Positions 1-9,368 of a stretch of DNA of 64,000 nt are shown piece by piece (the stretch's first letter is position 1; each line of letters opens with the position of its first letter). The stretch covers positions 2,170,001-2,234,000 of the forward strand of contig NZ_AP027272.1 of assembly GCF_036322805.1 (NCBI RefSeq). The letters are read 5' to 3'. The position numbers and the translations under genes were made by a program. Under the pieces are notes generated by a model that was not told the origin of the DNA, did not search any database, and worked only from the letters and a program-made list of their open reading frames with translations. This DNA comes from Planctobacterium marinum. Its GTDB lineage: Bacteria > Pseudomonadota > Gammaproteobacteria > Enterobacterales > Alteromonadaceae.

Positions 1-261
1 ATAAGCCTGACTTTGATTTTTAACTTCGACTGGCTGTTTGGTCTGGTAGTGTCATTGACAACTGAATACAGCCAACCTCTGCTTGGGCTAGTACTTTCTA
101 TTTATGCGGGATGGGTATGGAAACGCAATGAGATCTTACAAGAACTTAAGAACGGCAATGAAGCTGCGGAGCACTCTTTTTTCTGGCGCGTTTGGCCTTG
201 GTACATTAAGTTTGTATGTCCGGTGATTATTATCGTCATGTTTGTTCGCTCATTCTTTTAA
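1..261 (+). CDS. Sodium-dependent transporter (NSS/SNF family), C-terminal fragment
   Basis: The frame is open from the first base, so this is the 3' end of a gene that begins before the window; the first ATG-like start inside it is only an internal codon. About 86 residues are visible. They hold two hydrophobic segments (around WLFGLVVSLTTEY...LVLSIYAGWVW and the final IKFVCPVIIIVMFVRSFF), joined by a charged loop with an NEILQELKNG stretch, which resembles the last helices of bacterial neurotransmitter:sodium symporters. Such proteins are inner-membrane Na+-coupled amino-acid or amine importers; the substrate cannot be told from this piece. A Na+/H+ antiporter gene follows 30 bases downstream, perhaps in the same transcript. 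Confidence 0.75.
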   Translation: MSLTLIFNFDWLFGLVVSLTTEYSQPLLGLVLSIYAGWVWKRNEILQELKNGNEAAEHSFFWRVWPWYIKFVCPVIIIVMFVRSFF

Positions 262-291
262 TGTAGCCCGTATTTCCAAAGAGTATTTAAG

Positions 292-1791
292 ATGTCAGAA
301 GCACAATATAAAGAACCGTCTCTGCTGGACTCCATCATTCCGATAGTTGTATTGGTTACCTTGTTGGGTACTTCCGTATGGGTTTTTGGTAGCGATTCTT
401 CAAGCGGCCCTAATCAAATTGCCTTGTTATTGGGCATGGCGGTAACGGCAATTGTCGGCCTTAAAAATGGCTTTAGCTGGAAAGAAATTGAACAGGGAAT
501 GATCAATGGAATTTCCATATCCTTAGGTGCCATTTTGATTTTATTGGCAGTGGGTTCACTTATTGGTACCTGGCTTTTATCCGGTACAGTACCAACATTA
601 ATTTACTATGGCCTCGAACTGCTCAATCCGACGGTGTTTTATGCCGCGTCAGTGGTTATTTGCGCCATTGTTGCTATGAGCATCGGCAGTAGTTGGACTA
701 CTGCCGCTACCGTGGGTGTTGCGCTTATTGGTATAGCCAATGGTATGGGAATGTCAGAGGCCATCACCGCTGGAGCAATTATTTCCGGAGCTTATTTTGG
801 TGATAAGATTTCCCCACTTTCTGAAACAACAAACCTTGCGCCAGCTGTAGCGGGTACAGACTTGTTTTCGCATATTCGCTATATGTTGTGGACCACCGTT
901 CCTAGTATCGTGGTAGCGCTTTTGCTGTTCGCCTTTTTGGGCTTTAATGCGTCAGATAATGTAGACGCGGAAAATATAGCTAAAATGCAGTCTCTATTGC
1001 AGCAAGAGTTTAATATTCAGTTTCACATGTTGGTGCCATTTTTCATCCTGTTGGCAATGGCCGTTAAAAAAGTGCCTGCTTTTCCCTCAGTGGGAATCGG
1101 CGCGCTGCTGGGAGGTGTTTGGGCTCTCATATTCCAGCCGGAAGCAGTGGCTACCATGGCAGAGGGTGAGCCTTCAACCTTCGCTGCTGTGAAGGTGGTG
1201 TGGATTGCGCTGTTTGACGGTGTGGCCTTTACAACCCCTGATGCAAATCTCAATGATTTGTTATCCGGTGGTGGTATGTCCAGCATGTTAAATACCATCT
1301 GGTTGATTATGTCGGCCATGTGTTTCGGTGCAGTACTGGAAAAAGTCGGCTTGCTGAAGCGTGCTGTGTCCGCCATTCTCAAAGGGGCCAAATCTGCAGG
1401 AGATATGGTGAGTCGCACCATACTAACCTGTTTCGGCACCAATCTTATTACTGCGGATCAATACATTTCTATTGTAATGCCAGGGAGAATGTACAAAGAG
1501 GAATTTAAAAAGCGTGGTTTACACCAGTTAAACTTATCACGTAGCCTGGAAGATGGCGGCACGATAACGTCGCCTTTAATTCCCTGGAATACCTGCGGTG
1601 CCTACATGCACAGCGTTTTGTTAGTACATCCGTTTGAATACGCGATGTTCGCCTTTTTCAATCTCATCAATCCGATATTAGCTATTATTTATGCCTACCT
1701 GGGCATTAAGATCTTGAGATTAGATCCACCTGAACATATACACGTAGGTGTAAAAGAGAACAAACAGTCGAGTGTCTCGACCAGTAATTAA
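292..1791 (+). CDS. nhaC: NhaC-type Na+/H+ antiporter
   Basis: A 499-residue integral membrane protein with about a dozen hydrophobic segments. The conserved NhaC-like stretches are present: SIGSSWTTAATVGVALIGIA near residue 125-145, GAIISGAYFGDKISPLSETTN near 160-180, and LITADQYISIVMPGRM near 385-400. The family exchanges cytoplasmic Na+ for external H+, supporting Na+ and pH homeostasis in marine bacteria. Length is near the family norm of 450-500. The ATG start is the first in a run with no overlap of the upstream transporter gene. Only 12 bases separate its stop from pepN, so the two may be cotranscribed. The exact ion (Na+ or a coupled organic substrate, as in malate/lactate NhaC relatives) is not resolved. 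Confidence 0.88.
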   Translation: MSEAQYKEPSLLDSIIPIVVLVTLLGTSVWVFGSDSSSGPNQIALLLGMAVTAIVGLKNGFSWKEIEQGMINGISISLGAILILLAVGSLIGTWLLSGTVPTLIYYGLELLNPTVFYAASVVICAIVAMSIGSSWTTAATVGVALIGIANGMGMSEAITAGAIISGAYFGDKISPLSETTNLAPAVAGTDLFSHIRYMLWTTVPSIVVALLLFAFLGFNASDNVDAENIAKMQSLLQQEFNIQFHMLVPFFILLAMAVKKVPAFPSVGIGALLGGVWALIFQPEAVATMAEGEPSTFAAVKVVWIALFDGVAFTTPDANLNDLLSGGGMSSMLNTIWLIMSAMCFGAVLEKVGLLKRAVSAILKGAKSAGDMVSRTILTCFGTNLITADQYISIVMPGRMYKEEFKKRGLHQLNLSRSLEDGGTITSPLIPWNTCGAYMHSVLLVHPFEYAMFAFFNLINPILAIIYAYLGIKILRLDPPEHIHVGVKENKQSSVSTSN

Positions 1792-1803
1792 GACAGGATA
1801 GCT

Positions 1804-4398
1804 ATGGATAACTCTGTTGTATCTCCGACAGCCAGAAGGCTGTCGGATTATAAGCCTTATGGTTTTGAAATCCGCTCCGTTGATCTGACCTTTGAACTTG
1901 AGCCTGCAAACACGCGGGTGACGAGTAAGCTCAAAGTTAAGAAACAAAACTTACGTCTTAACAAACTGTATCTCGACGGCTCTGGTCTGGAGCTTGTTTC
2001 TTTTAAAATAAATGGGCAAGTTTACGAGTCCTATAAAAAAACAGCGTCTGGTCTTGAGGTGGTTTTTCCCTTTGAGAGCGCCGATGTTGAAATCGTGACT
2101 CAGTTTAATCCAGAGCAAAACAAAAGCCTGGAAGGCCTTTATTACGCGGCCAGCACCTTCTGTACTCAATGCGAAGCTGAAGGATTTCGAAAAATCTCCT
2201 ACTATCCAGATAGACCAGATGTACTGTCAGTTTGGTCAGTGAAGATAGTAGCTGATAAGCACAAATATCCCTATTTGTTGTCCAACGGCAATAAAACTGG
2301 AGAAGGCACTTTGCCTGATGGTAAACATTGGGTGTCGTGGCATGATCCTTTCAAAAAGCCCTGTTATTTGTTTGCGCTTGTGGCGGGAGACTTTGATTTA
2401 CTCAGTGATGAATACACAACACAATCTGGGCGCAAGGTGAACCTTGAACTCTATGTCGACAAAGGTAATGCTGGCAGAGGCAGTCACGCCCTCGAGTCGT
2501 TGAAAAAGTCTATGAAATGGGACGAAGATACCTTTGGTTTGGAATACGACCTGGATATTTACATGATAGTCGCCGTTGACTTTTTCAATATGGGGGCTAT
2601 GGAGAACAAAGGTCTTAATGTATTTAACAGCAAGTTTGTCTTGGCGGATGAGGAATCTGCCACTGATGAAGATTATTTTAATGTTGAATCCATTATTGCT
2701 CACGAATATTTTCACAATTGGACGGGGAATCGAGTTACCTGTCGAGATTGGTTCCAGTTGAGCCTGAAAGAAGGTTTGACGGTTTTCAGAGATCAGCAGT
2801 TTAGCTCAGACATGTCCTCTCACATCAGCAACCGCATTAAGCAGGTGCGAGTAATGAGAGAGCACCAATTTGCTGAAGACGCCGGTCCCATGTCACATCC
2901 CATTCGCCCTGAAGAAGTTATTGAAATGAATAACTTTTATACGGTAACGGTTTACGACAAAGGAGCTGAGGTCATACGAATGATCCATACCTTATTGGGA
3001 GCCGAAGGGTTTCGCAAGGGCATGGATTTGTATTTTAAACGACACGACGGCCAGGCGGTTACCTGTGATGATTTTGTCGCTGCAATGCAAGATGCCAGCG
3101 GGGTCGACCTTGAGCAGTTCAGGCGTTGGTACAGGCAGTCTGGTACGCCTGTAGTCACAGTCAGCAAAAAATATAACAAAGACACTAAAAAACTGGTGAT
3201 TAAACTGGAGCAGCGCACTCCTGCCACTGCAGATCAAAAACAAAAGCAAGATTTGCATATTCCGGTGGCTTGGGAGCTGTTTGACAAAACTGAAAACAAA
3301 CACTCTTCAGGTGTCTTTGACTTAAAACAGCAAGCCGATCAATTAATCATTGACGATGTACAGCAGCAGCAGGACATCGTGCTCTTTACCGATTTCTCGG
3401 CGCCAGTAAAGATTGAGCAGACTACCAGCACCGAATCTGCCATTGAGGTTATGTTGCATGCCCATGACAGTTTTTCACGATGGGATGCGGCGCAAACGGT
3501 TTACTCTGATTTAATCTGGCAAATCAACGATTCTCCGGACAACAGCTGCGCTGAAGTAGAGTCGGCGATCAATGCAATTGTACAAAAGCTCACCGGTGCC
3601 AACATTTCCGACCGTGGCTTGTTGTGTGAGCTGCTATCGTTACCGGGATTTGATTATCTGTCTGAGCAGCGAGAAACCCTCGATGTTCTGGCCTTGTATC
3701 AGGCGAGAGAGAAAGTAAAACACTTTTTGGCATCAGCGCTAACAGATTTTGCCGCCAGGGTTATTAATGAAGTTTCTTCATCGGAATACCGTTATGCTAC
3801 GGAAGACGTTGCCATAAGACGATTGAAAAACCTGATGTTGCAATACCATGTGCTAGCCACCGAAGAATTTGGCCACGCTGAGCAACAATTTACAAACGCC
3901 ACAAATATGACGGATAGCCTTGGTGCGCTCAGTGCAATGCGAACGGAAGCAACACTGCCTCAATTTGAACGACACATGGTGGCTTTTGAAGAGCGCTGGC
4001 GTCAAGATGTCTTGGTGTTAGATAAGTGGTTTGCACTGCATGCGGGTACTGACAGAGACGATATTCTCGCAACGATGGATTTACTTACCAGTCATCAACG
4101 CTTTAATTTTGACAACCCAAATCGGGTTCGCTCAGTGGTTGGAACCTTCGCTTTTTACAATATTCCACAGTTTCACAAGGCTGATGGCTCGGGGTATCAA
4201 TATGTTGCAGATAACATAATTCGACTCAATAGTGTTAATCCGCAAGTGGCTGCGCGTATTGTCACACCAATGCTGCGCTGGAAAAAGCTAATGGGTGAGC
4301 GCAGAGACAAGATGCAAAATCAGTTGCTGAGAATTGCTGACACACCAGACTTAAGCAAAGACTTGTTTGAGAAGGTGAGTAAGAGTTTGGCTGAATAA
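1804..4398 (+). CDS. pepN: Aminopeptidase N (M1 family)
   Basis: An 864-residue cytosolic zinc metallopeptidase that removes N-terminal residues from peptides and finishes peptide turnover. The substrate-anchoring GAMEN motif lies at residues 264-268. The zinc site HEYFH lies at 300-304, with the downstream glutamate in SLKEGLTVFRD, giving the HEXXH-X18-E signature. N-terminal beta domain, thermolysin-like catalytic domain, DUF3458-type middle and helical C-terminal domain follow in order, and total length matches E. coli PepN (870). A Shine-Dalgarno-like AGGA precedes the ATG. The gene follows nhaC by 12 bases and precedes a DUF2835 gene. No signal peptide is seen. Confidence 0.97.
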   Translation: MDNSVVSPTARRLSDYKPYGFEIRSVDLTFELEPANTRVTSKLKVKKQNLRLNKLYLDGSGLELVSFKINGQVYESYKKTASGLEVVFPFESADVEIVTQFNPEQNKSLEGLYYAASTFCTQCEAEGFRKISYYPDRPDVLSVWSVKIVADKHKYPYLLSNGNKTGEGTLPDGKHWVSWHDPFKKPCYLFALVAGDFDLLSDEYTTQSGRKVNLELYVDKGNAGRGSHALESLKKSMKWDEDTFGLEYDLDIYMIVAVDFFNMGAMENKGLNVFNSKFVLADEESATDEDYFNVESIIAHEYFHNWTGNRVTCRDWFQLSLKEGLTVFRDQQFSSDMSSHISNRIKQVRVMREHQFAEDAGPMSHPIRPEEVIEMNNFYTVTVYDKGAEVIRMIHTLLGAEGFRKGMDLYFKRHDGQAVTCDDFVAAMQDASGVDLEQFRRWYRQSGTPVVTVSKKYNKDTKKLVIKLEQRTPATADQKQKQDLHIPVAWELFDKTENKHSSGVFDLKQQADQLIIDDVQQQQDIVLFTDFSAPVKIEQTTSTESAIEVMLHAHDSFSRWDAAQTVYSDLIWQINDSPDNSCAEVESAINAIVQKLTGANISDRGLLCELLSLPGFDYLSEQRETLDVLALYQAREKVKHFLASALTDFAARVINEVSSSEYRYATEDVAIRRLKNLMLQYHVLATEEFGHAEQQFTNATNMTDSLGALSAMRTEATLPQFERHMVAFEERWRQDVLVLDKWFALHAGTDRDDILATMDLLTSHQRFNFDNPNRVRSVVGTFAFYNIPQFHKADGSGYQYVADNIIRLNSVNPQVAARIVTPMLRWKKLMGERRDKMQNQLLRIADTPDLSKDLFEKVSKSLAE

Positions 4399-4427
4399 TC
4401 AGCATTTAACGTAAAAATTGCGTAAAT

Positions 4428-4649
4428 ATGAAAAGTTATTTTTTCAGCCTGAACATCAATTATCTCGACTGTGAAAACCTTTATCTTCCGCAGCTGAACA
4501 CCTGCATGATGACCTCAGATTCCGGCGAGCGGGTGCAGTTACCAACCAAAAACTTGCGGCCATTTGTGACGAAAACCGGGATACAGGGAAGATTCCGGTT
4601 GCTTGTTGATGAAAATAACAAGATCAAATCCTTTGAAAAAATTGCCTAG
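4428..4649 (+). CDS. DUF2835 family protein
   Basis: A 73-residue protein recognised from the family pattern: a leading YFFSLNINYLDCENLY strand-rich stretch, then SGERVQLPTKNLRPF and a GIQGRFRLLVDENNKI segment. These match the compact DUF2835 proteins of gammaproteobacteria, which have no assigned function. The lysine/arginine-rich middle might suggest nucleic acid contact, but that is only inference. It lies 29 bases after pepN and could be cotranscribed with it. The ribosome-binding site before the ATG is weak. Confidence 0.8.
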   Translation: MKSYFFSLNINYLDCENLYLPQLNTCMMTSDSGERVQLPTKNLRPFVTKTGIQGRFRLLVDENNKIKSFEKIA

Positions 4650-4746
4650 CCAGGCTATTACTTCCTGTACACAAAATAAATAATTCTTGATATTACCGAA
4701 TCTTACCATCGTTTTAACTGGTACGATTAGTTCTTGCGTCCGTTTT

Positions 4747-4765
4747 AAAATGATGTAATCATTTT
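4747..4765. promoter_or_regulatory. Inverted repeat, candidate operator of the DUF1302 operon
   Basis: A perfect 8-bp inverted repeat, AAAATGAT-GTA-ATCATTTT, sits 77-95 bases before the DUF1302 start codon in an otherwise AT-rich leader of about 190 bases. Size and symmetry suit a dimeric regulator site, but no regulator gene is adjacent and no family is recognised from the motif. Confidence 0.4.
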
Positions 4766-4842
4766 GTTAATTATAAGCATGCATTATGTGTTTATAGGGT
4801 ACACACAACACCAGCCTGCAGAGACAGGGGAGAATAAAAATC

Positions 4843-6927
4843 ATGATCAAAGGGCCTCGTATCTTCAAAAAGTCGCCTCTCGCCATCGGATTGGCTGCTG
4901 CCACCGTAATGTCGGTTCCAGCACACAGCGCCAGTTGGGAAGTAGGTGATTTTAACATTACGCTAGACTCAACCTTTTCGCTTGGTACCAGTTATCGTGT
5001 CGAAGACAGAGATTTCAGCAAGATTTCTAACAGCAGTCAGCCAAATCTGGACTGGACTGGTTATAACATGACAACCAACGTAATTTATCAAGGCGAAGAT
5101 ATCTGGCGTCTGAATGACGGTGTTGGCTCATATTCAGCCAACGGTGATTTGGGGAATCTCAACTTTGATAGCGGCGAAGCGTTCTCGACTGTCTTTAAGG
5201 GTGTGCATGAATTAGACATCAATAAAGGTGATTGGGGGGTCTTCGTGCGTGGTATGTATTACTACGACTTCGAATTGATGGATGATGACCGTCCTTGGCA
5301 AAATCCACTCAGTAGCCAATTAAGTGGCAATGACGGTCGCCGTGACATTTGTGATGATCCGCGAGCGAAAGAAAATGCTTGTGCCGATGTGCGTCTGTTA
5401 GATGCATTCTTCTATTGGGATACTTACATTGGTGACAAACCATTTAGTTTCCGTATCGGTGATCAGGTGATTTCCTGGGGTGAAAGTACATTCATCCAAC
5501 ACGGTATCAACACCATCAACCCGGTTGATGTCGCCCGTGCCAGAGCTCCGGGTGCAGAACTTAAAGAAGTCTTCATTCCAGTAGGAACCGTATTTGCGTC
5601 TTTGGGTCTTACTGATTCGTTCAGTATCGATGCTTACTATCAGTATGAGTTCGAGCGCAGTATCCTGCCTGTTTCAGGTACTTACTTTGGCACCAACGAC
5701 TTTGCTGGTGACGGTGGTCACCTGAATAACATTCAGCTGAGCTTTACACGCAACCCTGACATCGACCAGGCTTTTTTGATCGACTCATTAAATCAGATTG
5801 GTGCTGGCTTAAGAGCAGGTGCGGATTCCGGAGCAATGGGCAGCGCTTTGATTGCACATGCGACTAAAGTGGCTATTCGTGCTGAAGGTGATGCCTTCTA
5901 CAACGACGCCAGCGATAGCGGTCAATACGGTTTGAAATTTACCTATTTCTCTGAAGAGTTAAATAGTACCGAATTCAGTTTTTATCACCTGAATTACCAC
6001 AGCAGTCGTCCGTTGTTGTCTGGTATCAGTGCCGATTACACTGGTGCTGCGATCGCCCATGACTTAGGTTACCTGGCGACAAATGAAATCACCGCTTCTA
6101 ACATTACAGACTTGCAGACCTTTCCTAAAGCGGCGGCTTATTTCCCTGAAGATATCAAATTGTACGGCATGAGCTTTAACACTAGTGTGGGTGAAACTTC
6201 CATTGCTGGTGAAATTTCCTTCCGTCCTGACGAGCCGATGCAGATTGATGATGTAACATTGTTGTACGCGGCATTTCCGGAACAGTTGGCAGCGTCGGGT
6301 GCGCGCCCTGATCTTGCGGGAATCTCACAGTACGATGCATGGGCAGGTGGTGCGCCGCAGCCGGGCGATTTTATCGACGGTGTCATCGAGTTAGATAGCT
6401 TGCAGCTACAGCTAACAGCTTCACATTTGTTTGGTCCAGTGGGTTTTATTGATAATCTGATTGTCCTTGGTGAAGTAGGTTACGTTGAAATCAACGATAT
6501 GCCAGATCCAAGTGTCTTAGCACTGGAAGCGCCTGGTACCTTCCGTTCAGTACCATTAGTACCAATTAATGGTAATACCCGTGAAGGCTTGCACGTGGCA
6601 CTGTCTAATGGTCCTGAAACAGGTGCACAGTTCGCTACCGATAGCGCTTGGGGTTATCGTTTATTAGCGGTAGCTGATTTCAACAACGTATACAGCGGTG
6701 TGAACTTGCGTGTTCGCTCTACTTTTGCGCACGATGTTGATGGTACTACACCTAATCCATTGTTCTTGTTCACGGAAGACAGAAAGTCCGGCAACGTGAG
6801 CTTCACGTTTGATTATCTGAGCAAGATGTCGGCCACATTCTCCTACAACGCCTTCTGGGGTGGTGGTCAGGCGAACGATTTGTCAGATCGTGACTTTGTT
6901 TCTCTATCCTTCAACTATGCTATCTAA
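4843..6927 (+). CDS. DUF1302 family outer-membrane protein
   Basis: A 694-residue exported protein. Residues 1-30 form a Sec signal peptide (basic start, LAIGLAAATVMSV core, likely cleavage after AHSA). The mature part is rich in alternating aromatic/polar strands and ends in VSLSFNYAI, as expected for an outer-membrane beta barrel, although the last residue is Ile rather than the usual Phe. It resembles DUF1302 proteins, which often accompany DUF1329 in proteobacteria and are frequently near catabolic genes for hydrophobic compounds. It opens a tight four-gene operon; the next start is 12 bases after its stop. A good ribosome site (AGGGGAG) precedes the ATG. A role as outer-membrane channel or acceptor for a lipid-like substrate is inference. 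Confidence 0.85.
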   Translation: MIKGPRIFKKSPLAIGLAAATVMSVPAHSASWEVGDFNITLDSTFSLGTSYRVEDRDFSKISNSSQPNLDWTGYNMTTNVIYQGEDIWRLNDGVGSYSANGDLGNLNFDSGEAFSTVFKGVHELDINKGDWGVFVRGMYYYDFELMDDDRPWQNPLSSQLSGNDGRRDICDDPRAKENACADVRLLDAFFYWDTYIGDKPFSFRIGDQVISWGESTFIQHGINTINPVDVARARAPGAELKEVFIPVGTVFASLGLTDSFSIDAYYQYEFERSILPVSGTYFGTNDFAGDGGHLNNIQLSFTRNPDIDQAFLIDSLNQIGAGLRAGADSGAMGSALIAHATKVAIRAEGDAFYNDASDSGQYGLKFTYFSEELNSTEFSFYHLNYHSSRPLLSGISADYTGAAIAHDLGYLATNEITASNITDLQTFPKAAAYFPEDIKLYGMSFNTSVGETSIAGEISFRPDEPMQIDDVTLLYAAFPEQLAASGARPDLAGISQYDAWAGGAPQPGDFIDGVIELDSLQLQLTASHLFGPVGFIDNLIVLGEVGYVEINDMPDPSVLALEAPGTFRSVPLVPINGNTREGLHVALSNGPETGAQFATDSAWGYRLLAVADFNNVYSGVNLRVRSTFAHDVDGTTPNPLFLFTEDRKSGNVSFTFDYLSKMSATFSYNAFWGGGQANDLSDRDFVSLSFNYAI

Positions 6928-6939
6928 GGAGCGAATATA

Positions 6940-8304
6940 ATGAAAAAACTGGCCCTTATTGCATCTGCAATTACCCTGGCATTGTCAGTAAACGTAGCCA
7001 ATGCCAAAGTCTCTGAAGCAGAAGCTGCCAAGTTAGGTACTGAATTAACTCCATTAGGTGGTGAAAAGGCAGGCAATGCTGATGGCAGCATTCCAGCCTG
7101 GACAGGTGGTATTACCACTCCTCCTGCAGGCTATACGCCGGGCGATTTTCACCCGGATCCTTTCTCAGATGATAAACCTTTGTTTGAAATTACTTCAGCC
7201 AACCTGGAGCAATACAAAGCGTTTTTGTCTCCAGGTCAGATAAAACTTTTCGAAACTTACCCTGATACTTATAGAATGCCTGTTTATCAAACTCGTAGAA
7301 CAGCATCTAACCCTCAGTGGATTTACGACCAGGCCAAAGTGAATGCTGTAAACGCTGAATTAGTTGAAGGTGGTAACGGGGTTAAAAATGCCTCCGGTGC
7401 GATTCCATTCCCAATTCCATCCAATGGTTTAGAGGCGATTTGGAACCACTTGTTGCGTTATCGCGGCCAGGGCGTACAGCGTTTCGGTGGTCAAGCAGCG
7501 CCTACGGCGACAGGTAGTTATACCGTGATTGGCTTCGATGATGTATTGATGATCAAATACTCACAAAGAGACGCGACACCTGAGTCTTTGTTTGAAGAGA
7601 ACGTACTATTCAAATTTAAGCAAAAAGTAACGGTGCCGGCGCGTCTTGCAGGTACTGCACTTTTGGTTCACGAAACCATGGACCAGGTTAAAGAGCCGCG
7701 TAAAGCCTGGACTTATAACACTGGTCAGCGACGCGTACGCTTAGCACCTAACGTAGCTTATGACGCACCCGGAACAGCAGCTGATGGTTTGAGAACCAGT
7801 GATGACCTGGATATGTTTAACGGTGCACCAGATCGCTACAACTGGGAGCTTAAAGGTAAGCAAGAAATGTATGTTGCTTATAACAACTACAAACTGCACA
7901 GCGACCAGGTTAAATACGATGACATTCTTAAACCAGGCCACATCAACCCAGATTTGACTCGTTTTGAGAAACACCGTGTATGGGTGGTAGAAGCGACATT
8001 AAAAGAAGGCGTGCGTCACATTTATGAGAAGCGCGTATTCTTCCTGGACGAGGATAGCTGGCAAATCCAGGTTGCTGATATGTACGACAACCGTAACGAG
8101 CTTTATCGTGTAAATATCGCTTATGGCGTAAATTATTATGAAGTTCCTACGCATTGGTCTACGCTTGATGTTAACCATGACCTTAATTCACGTCGCTACT
8201 TGGCGGTGGGTCTTGATAACGAAGAAAGCATGTACGACTTCTCAGTTGAACTGCAAGATCAAGACTTCACTCCTCAAGCGTTAAGAAGAGAAGGACGTCG
8301 TTAA
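6940..8304 (+). CDS. DUF1329 family periplasmic/outer-membrane-associated protein
   Basis: A 454-residue exported protein with a clear signal peptide (MKKLALIASAITLALS, cleavage after ANA). The mature N-terminus, with KLGTELTPLGGEKAGNADGSIPAWTGG, is the typical opening of DUF1329 proteins; PDTYRMPVY, KVTVPARLAGTALLVHE and the late EKHRVWVVEATLKEGVRHIYEKR stretch also fit. DUF1329 proteins are described as having a fold related to the lipoprotein carriers LolA/LolB, which suggests binding of a hydrophobic ligand in the periplasm. An excellent AAGGAG site lies before the ATG. Pairing with DUF1302 directly upstream is the usual arrangement; the substrate is unknown. Confidence 0.87.
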   Translation: MKKLALIASAITLALSVNVANAKVSEAEAAKLGTELTPLGGEKAGNADGSIPAWTGGITTPPAGYTPGDFHPDPFSDDKPLFEITSANLEQYKAFLSPGQIKLFETYPDTYRMPVYQTRRTASNPQWIYDQAKVNAVNAELVEGGNGVKNASGAIPFPIPSNGLEAIWNHLLRYRGQGVQRFGGQAAPTATGSYTVIGFDDVLMIKYSQRDATPESLFEENVLFKFKQKVTVPARLAGTALLVHETMDQVKEPRKAWTYNTGQRRVRLAPNVAYDAPGTAADGLRTSDDLDMFNGAPDRYNWELKGKQEMYVAYNNYKLHSDQVKYDDILKPGHINPDLTRFEKHRVWVVEATLKEGVRHIYEKRVFFLDEDSWQIQVADMYDNRNELYRVNIAYGVNYYEVPTHWSTLDVNHDLNSRRYLAVGLDNEESMYDFSVELQDQDFTPQALRREGRR

Positions 8305-8319
8305 AAACTTCTAATGTTC

Positions 8320-8339
8320 GGTGGTCCGCAAGGGCCACC
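8320..8339 (+). other. Intergenic stem-loop with GCAA tetraloop
   Basis: GGTGGTCC-GCAA-GGGCCACC forms an 8-bp stem (one G-U pair) capped by a GNRA tetraloop in the 56-base gap between the DUF1329 and YCF48 genes. No U-tract follows, so it is more likely an mRNA stability or processing element, or a weak attenuator, than a full terminator. Confidence 0.5.
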
Positions 8340-8360
8340 AATTTCTGTGTTGAAGGGTTT

Positions 8361-9353
8361 ATGAAATCAGCAAAAACTTTACTTTTTTCTTGTCTACTCT
8401 GTTGCTCCGCCATTTCGGCAACCGAATCCTCCTATATCGCGCCGCTTGCCTCAAAATCCATGTTGTTGGATATTACTGCTACAGAGCAAACTTTGTTGGC
8501 TGTTGGTGAGAGGGGGCATGTTTTAATTTCAGATGATTCTGGTAGCACCTGGACGCAAAAGGTGGTTCCTACCAAATCAACGTTAACCGCCGCATTTGCA
8601 TTAGATGACAATATCTGGGCGGTAGGGCACGATGCGGTTATTCTTCATTCCGCTGATAAGGGCGAGACCTGGTCGCAACAACAGTTTTTACCAGAATTAG
8701 AGCGCCCGCTTTTGGATGTGTACTTTTTTAACGCCGAACAGGGGATTGCAATCGGTGCTTATGGCGTGTTTTTCAGAACTCAAGACGGTGGACAGTCCTG
8801 GGAACGTGAATATCATCCAACTTTTTTACATCCCGATGATCAGGCTTATGTAGAAGAGCTAAAAGCGGAAGACGAAGAGTTTTACCGCCAGGAAATGGCG
8901 TCTATCCTACCTCATTTGAATCGTGTCACAGCGGACGAGCAACGCTTGATCGTGGTGGGAGAATCCGGTTTGGTTGCCTTCAGTGATGACTTTGGTGAAA
9001 GTTGGCAGCGAGTAGAAACAAATTATTATGGCTCCTTTTTCGGTGTGGCGAAATTGAGCGACGGTACTGTTATGGCCGCAGGGCTCAGAGGGAGTTTATA
9101 CCTTTCGAAAGATAATATGGAAAATTGGACCAGGGCAGAAGCTAATACTACTGCCACCTTTAATTCAGTTATTCCTGTAACGGAACACAATGCTTTACTT
9201 GTTGGTAACAACGGAGCGGTAGCCTATTACAACGATGGAGCCATCAAAGTAACTAAACAAAAAGATGGTGAAAATGTCATAGATGCTGTAACCATGGATA
9301 ACGAAGCAATTGCGGTATCCGCCGTGGGATTTAAATCTTTTCCTCTGAATTAA
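8361..9353 (+). CDS. YCF48/BNR-repeat beta-propeller protein
   Basis: A 330-residue exported protein. The start MKSAKTLLFSCLLCCSAISA looks like a Sec signal peptide; cysteines near its end could alternatively make it a lipoprotein, but no clean lipobox is seen. The mature part carries repeated Asp-box/BNR motifs such as SDDSGSTWTQK, SADKGETWSQQ, TQDGGQSWERE, SDDFGESWQRV and SKDNMENWTRA, diagnostic of a propeller like plant/cyanobacterial YCF48 (HCF136). In cyanobacteria that family helps assemble photosystem II; here photosynthesis is not involved and the propeller is probably an assembly or docking factor for the neighbouring permease and barrel. Third gene of the four-gene operon; the permease starts 15 bases downstream. 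Confidence 0.85.
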   Translation: MKSAKTLLFSCLLCCSAISATESSYIAPLASKSMLLDITATEQTLLAVGERGHVLISDDSGSTWTQKVVPTKSTLTAAFALDDNIWAVGHDAVILHSADKGETWSQQQFLPELERPLLDVYFFNAEQGIAIGAYGVFFRTQDGGQSWEREYHPTFLHPDDQAYVEELKAEDEEFYRQEMASILPHLNRVTADEQRLIVVGESGLVAFSDDFGESWQRVETNYYGSFFGVAKLSDGTVMAAGLRGSLYLSKDNMENWTRAEANTTATFNSVIPVTEHNALLVGNNGAVAYYNDGAIKVTKQKDGENVIDAVTMDNEAIAVSAVGFKSFPLN

Positions 9354-9368
9354 GGACATTCACCTGAT

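Noticed and set aside
1023-1442. 139-residue frame on the minus strand inside nhaC
   Set aside because: Antisense shadow of a well-supported membrane protein gene; no ribosome site or family resemblance.
8361-8420. Lipoprotein signal on the YCF48 protein (LLCCSAIS)
   Set aside because: The cysteines are not in a good lipobox context, and a Sec cleavage site after ISA fits better.
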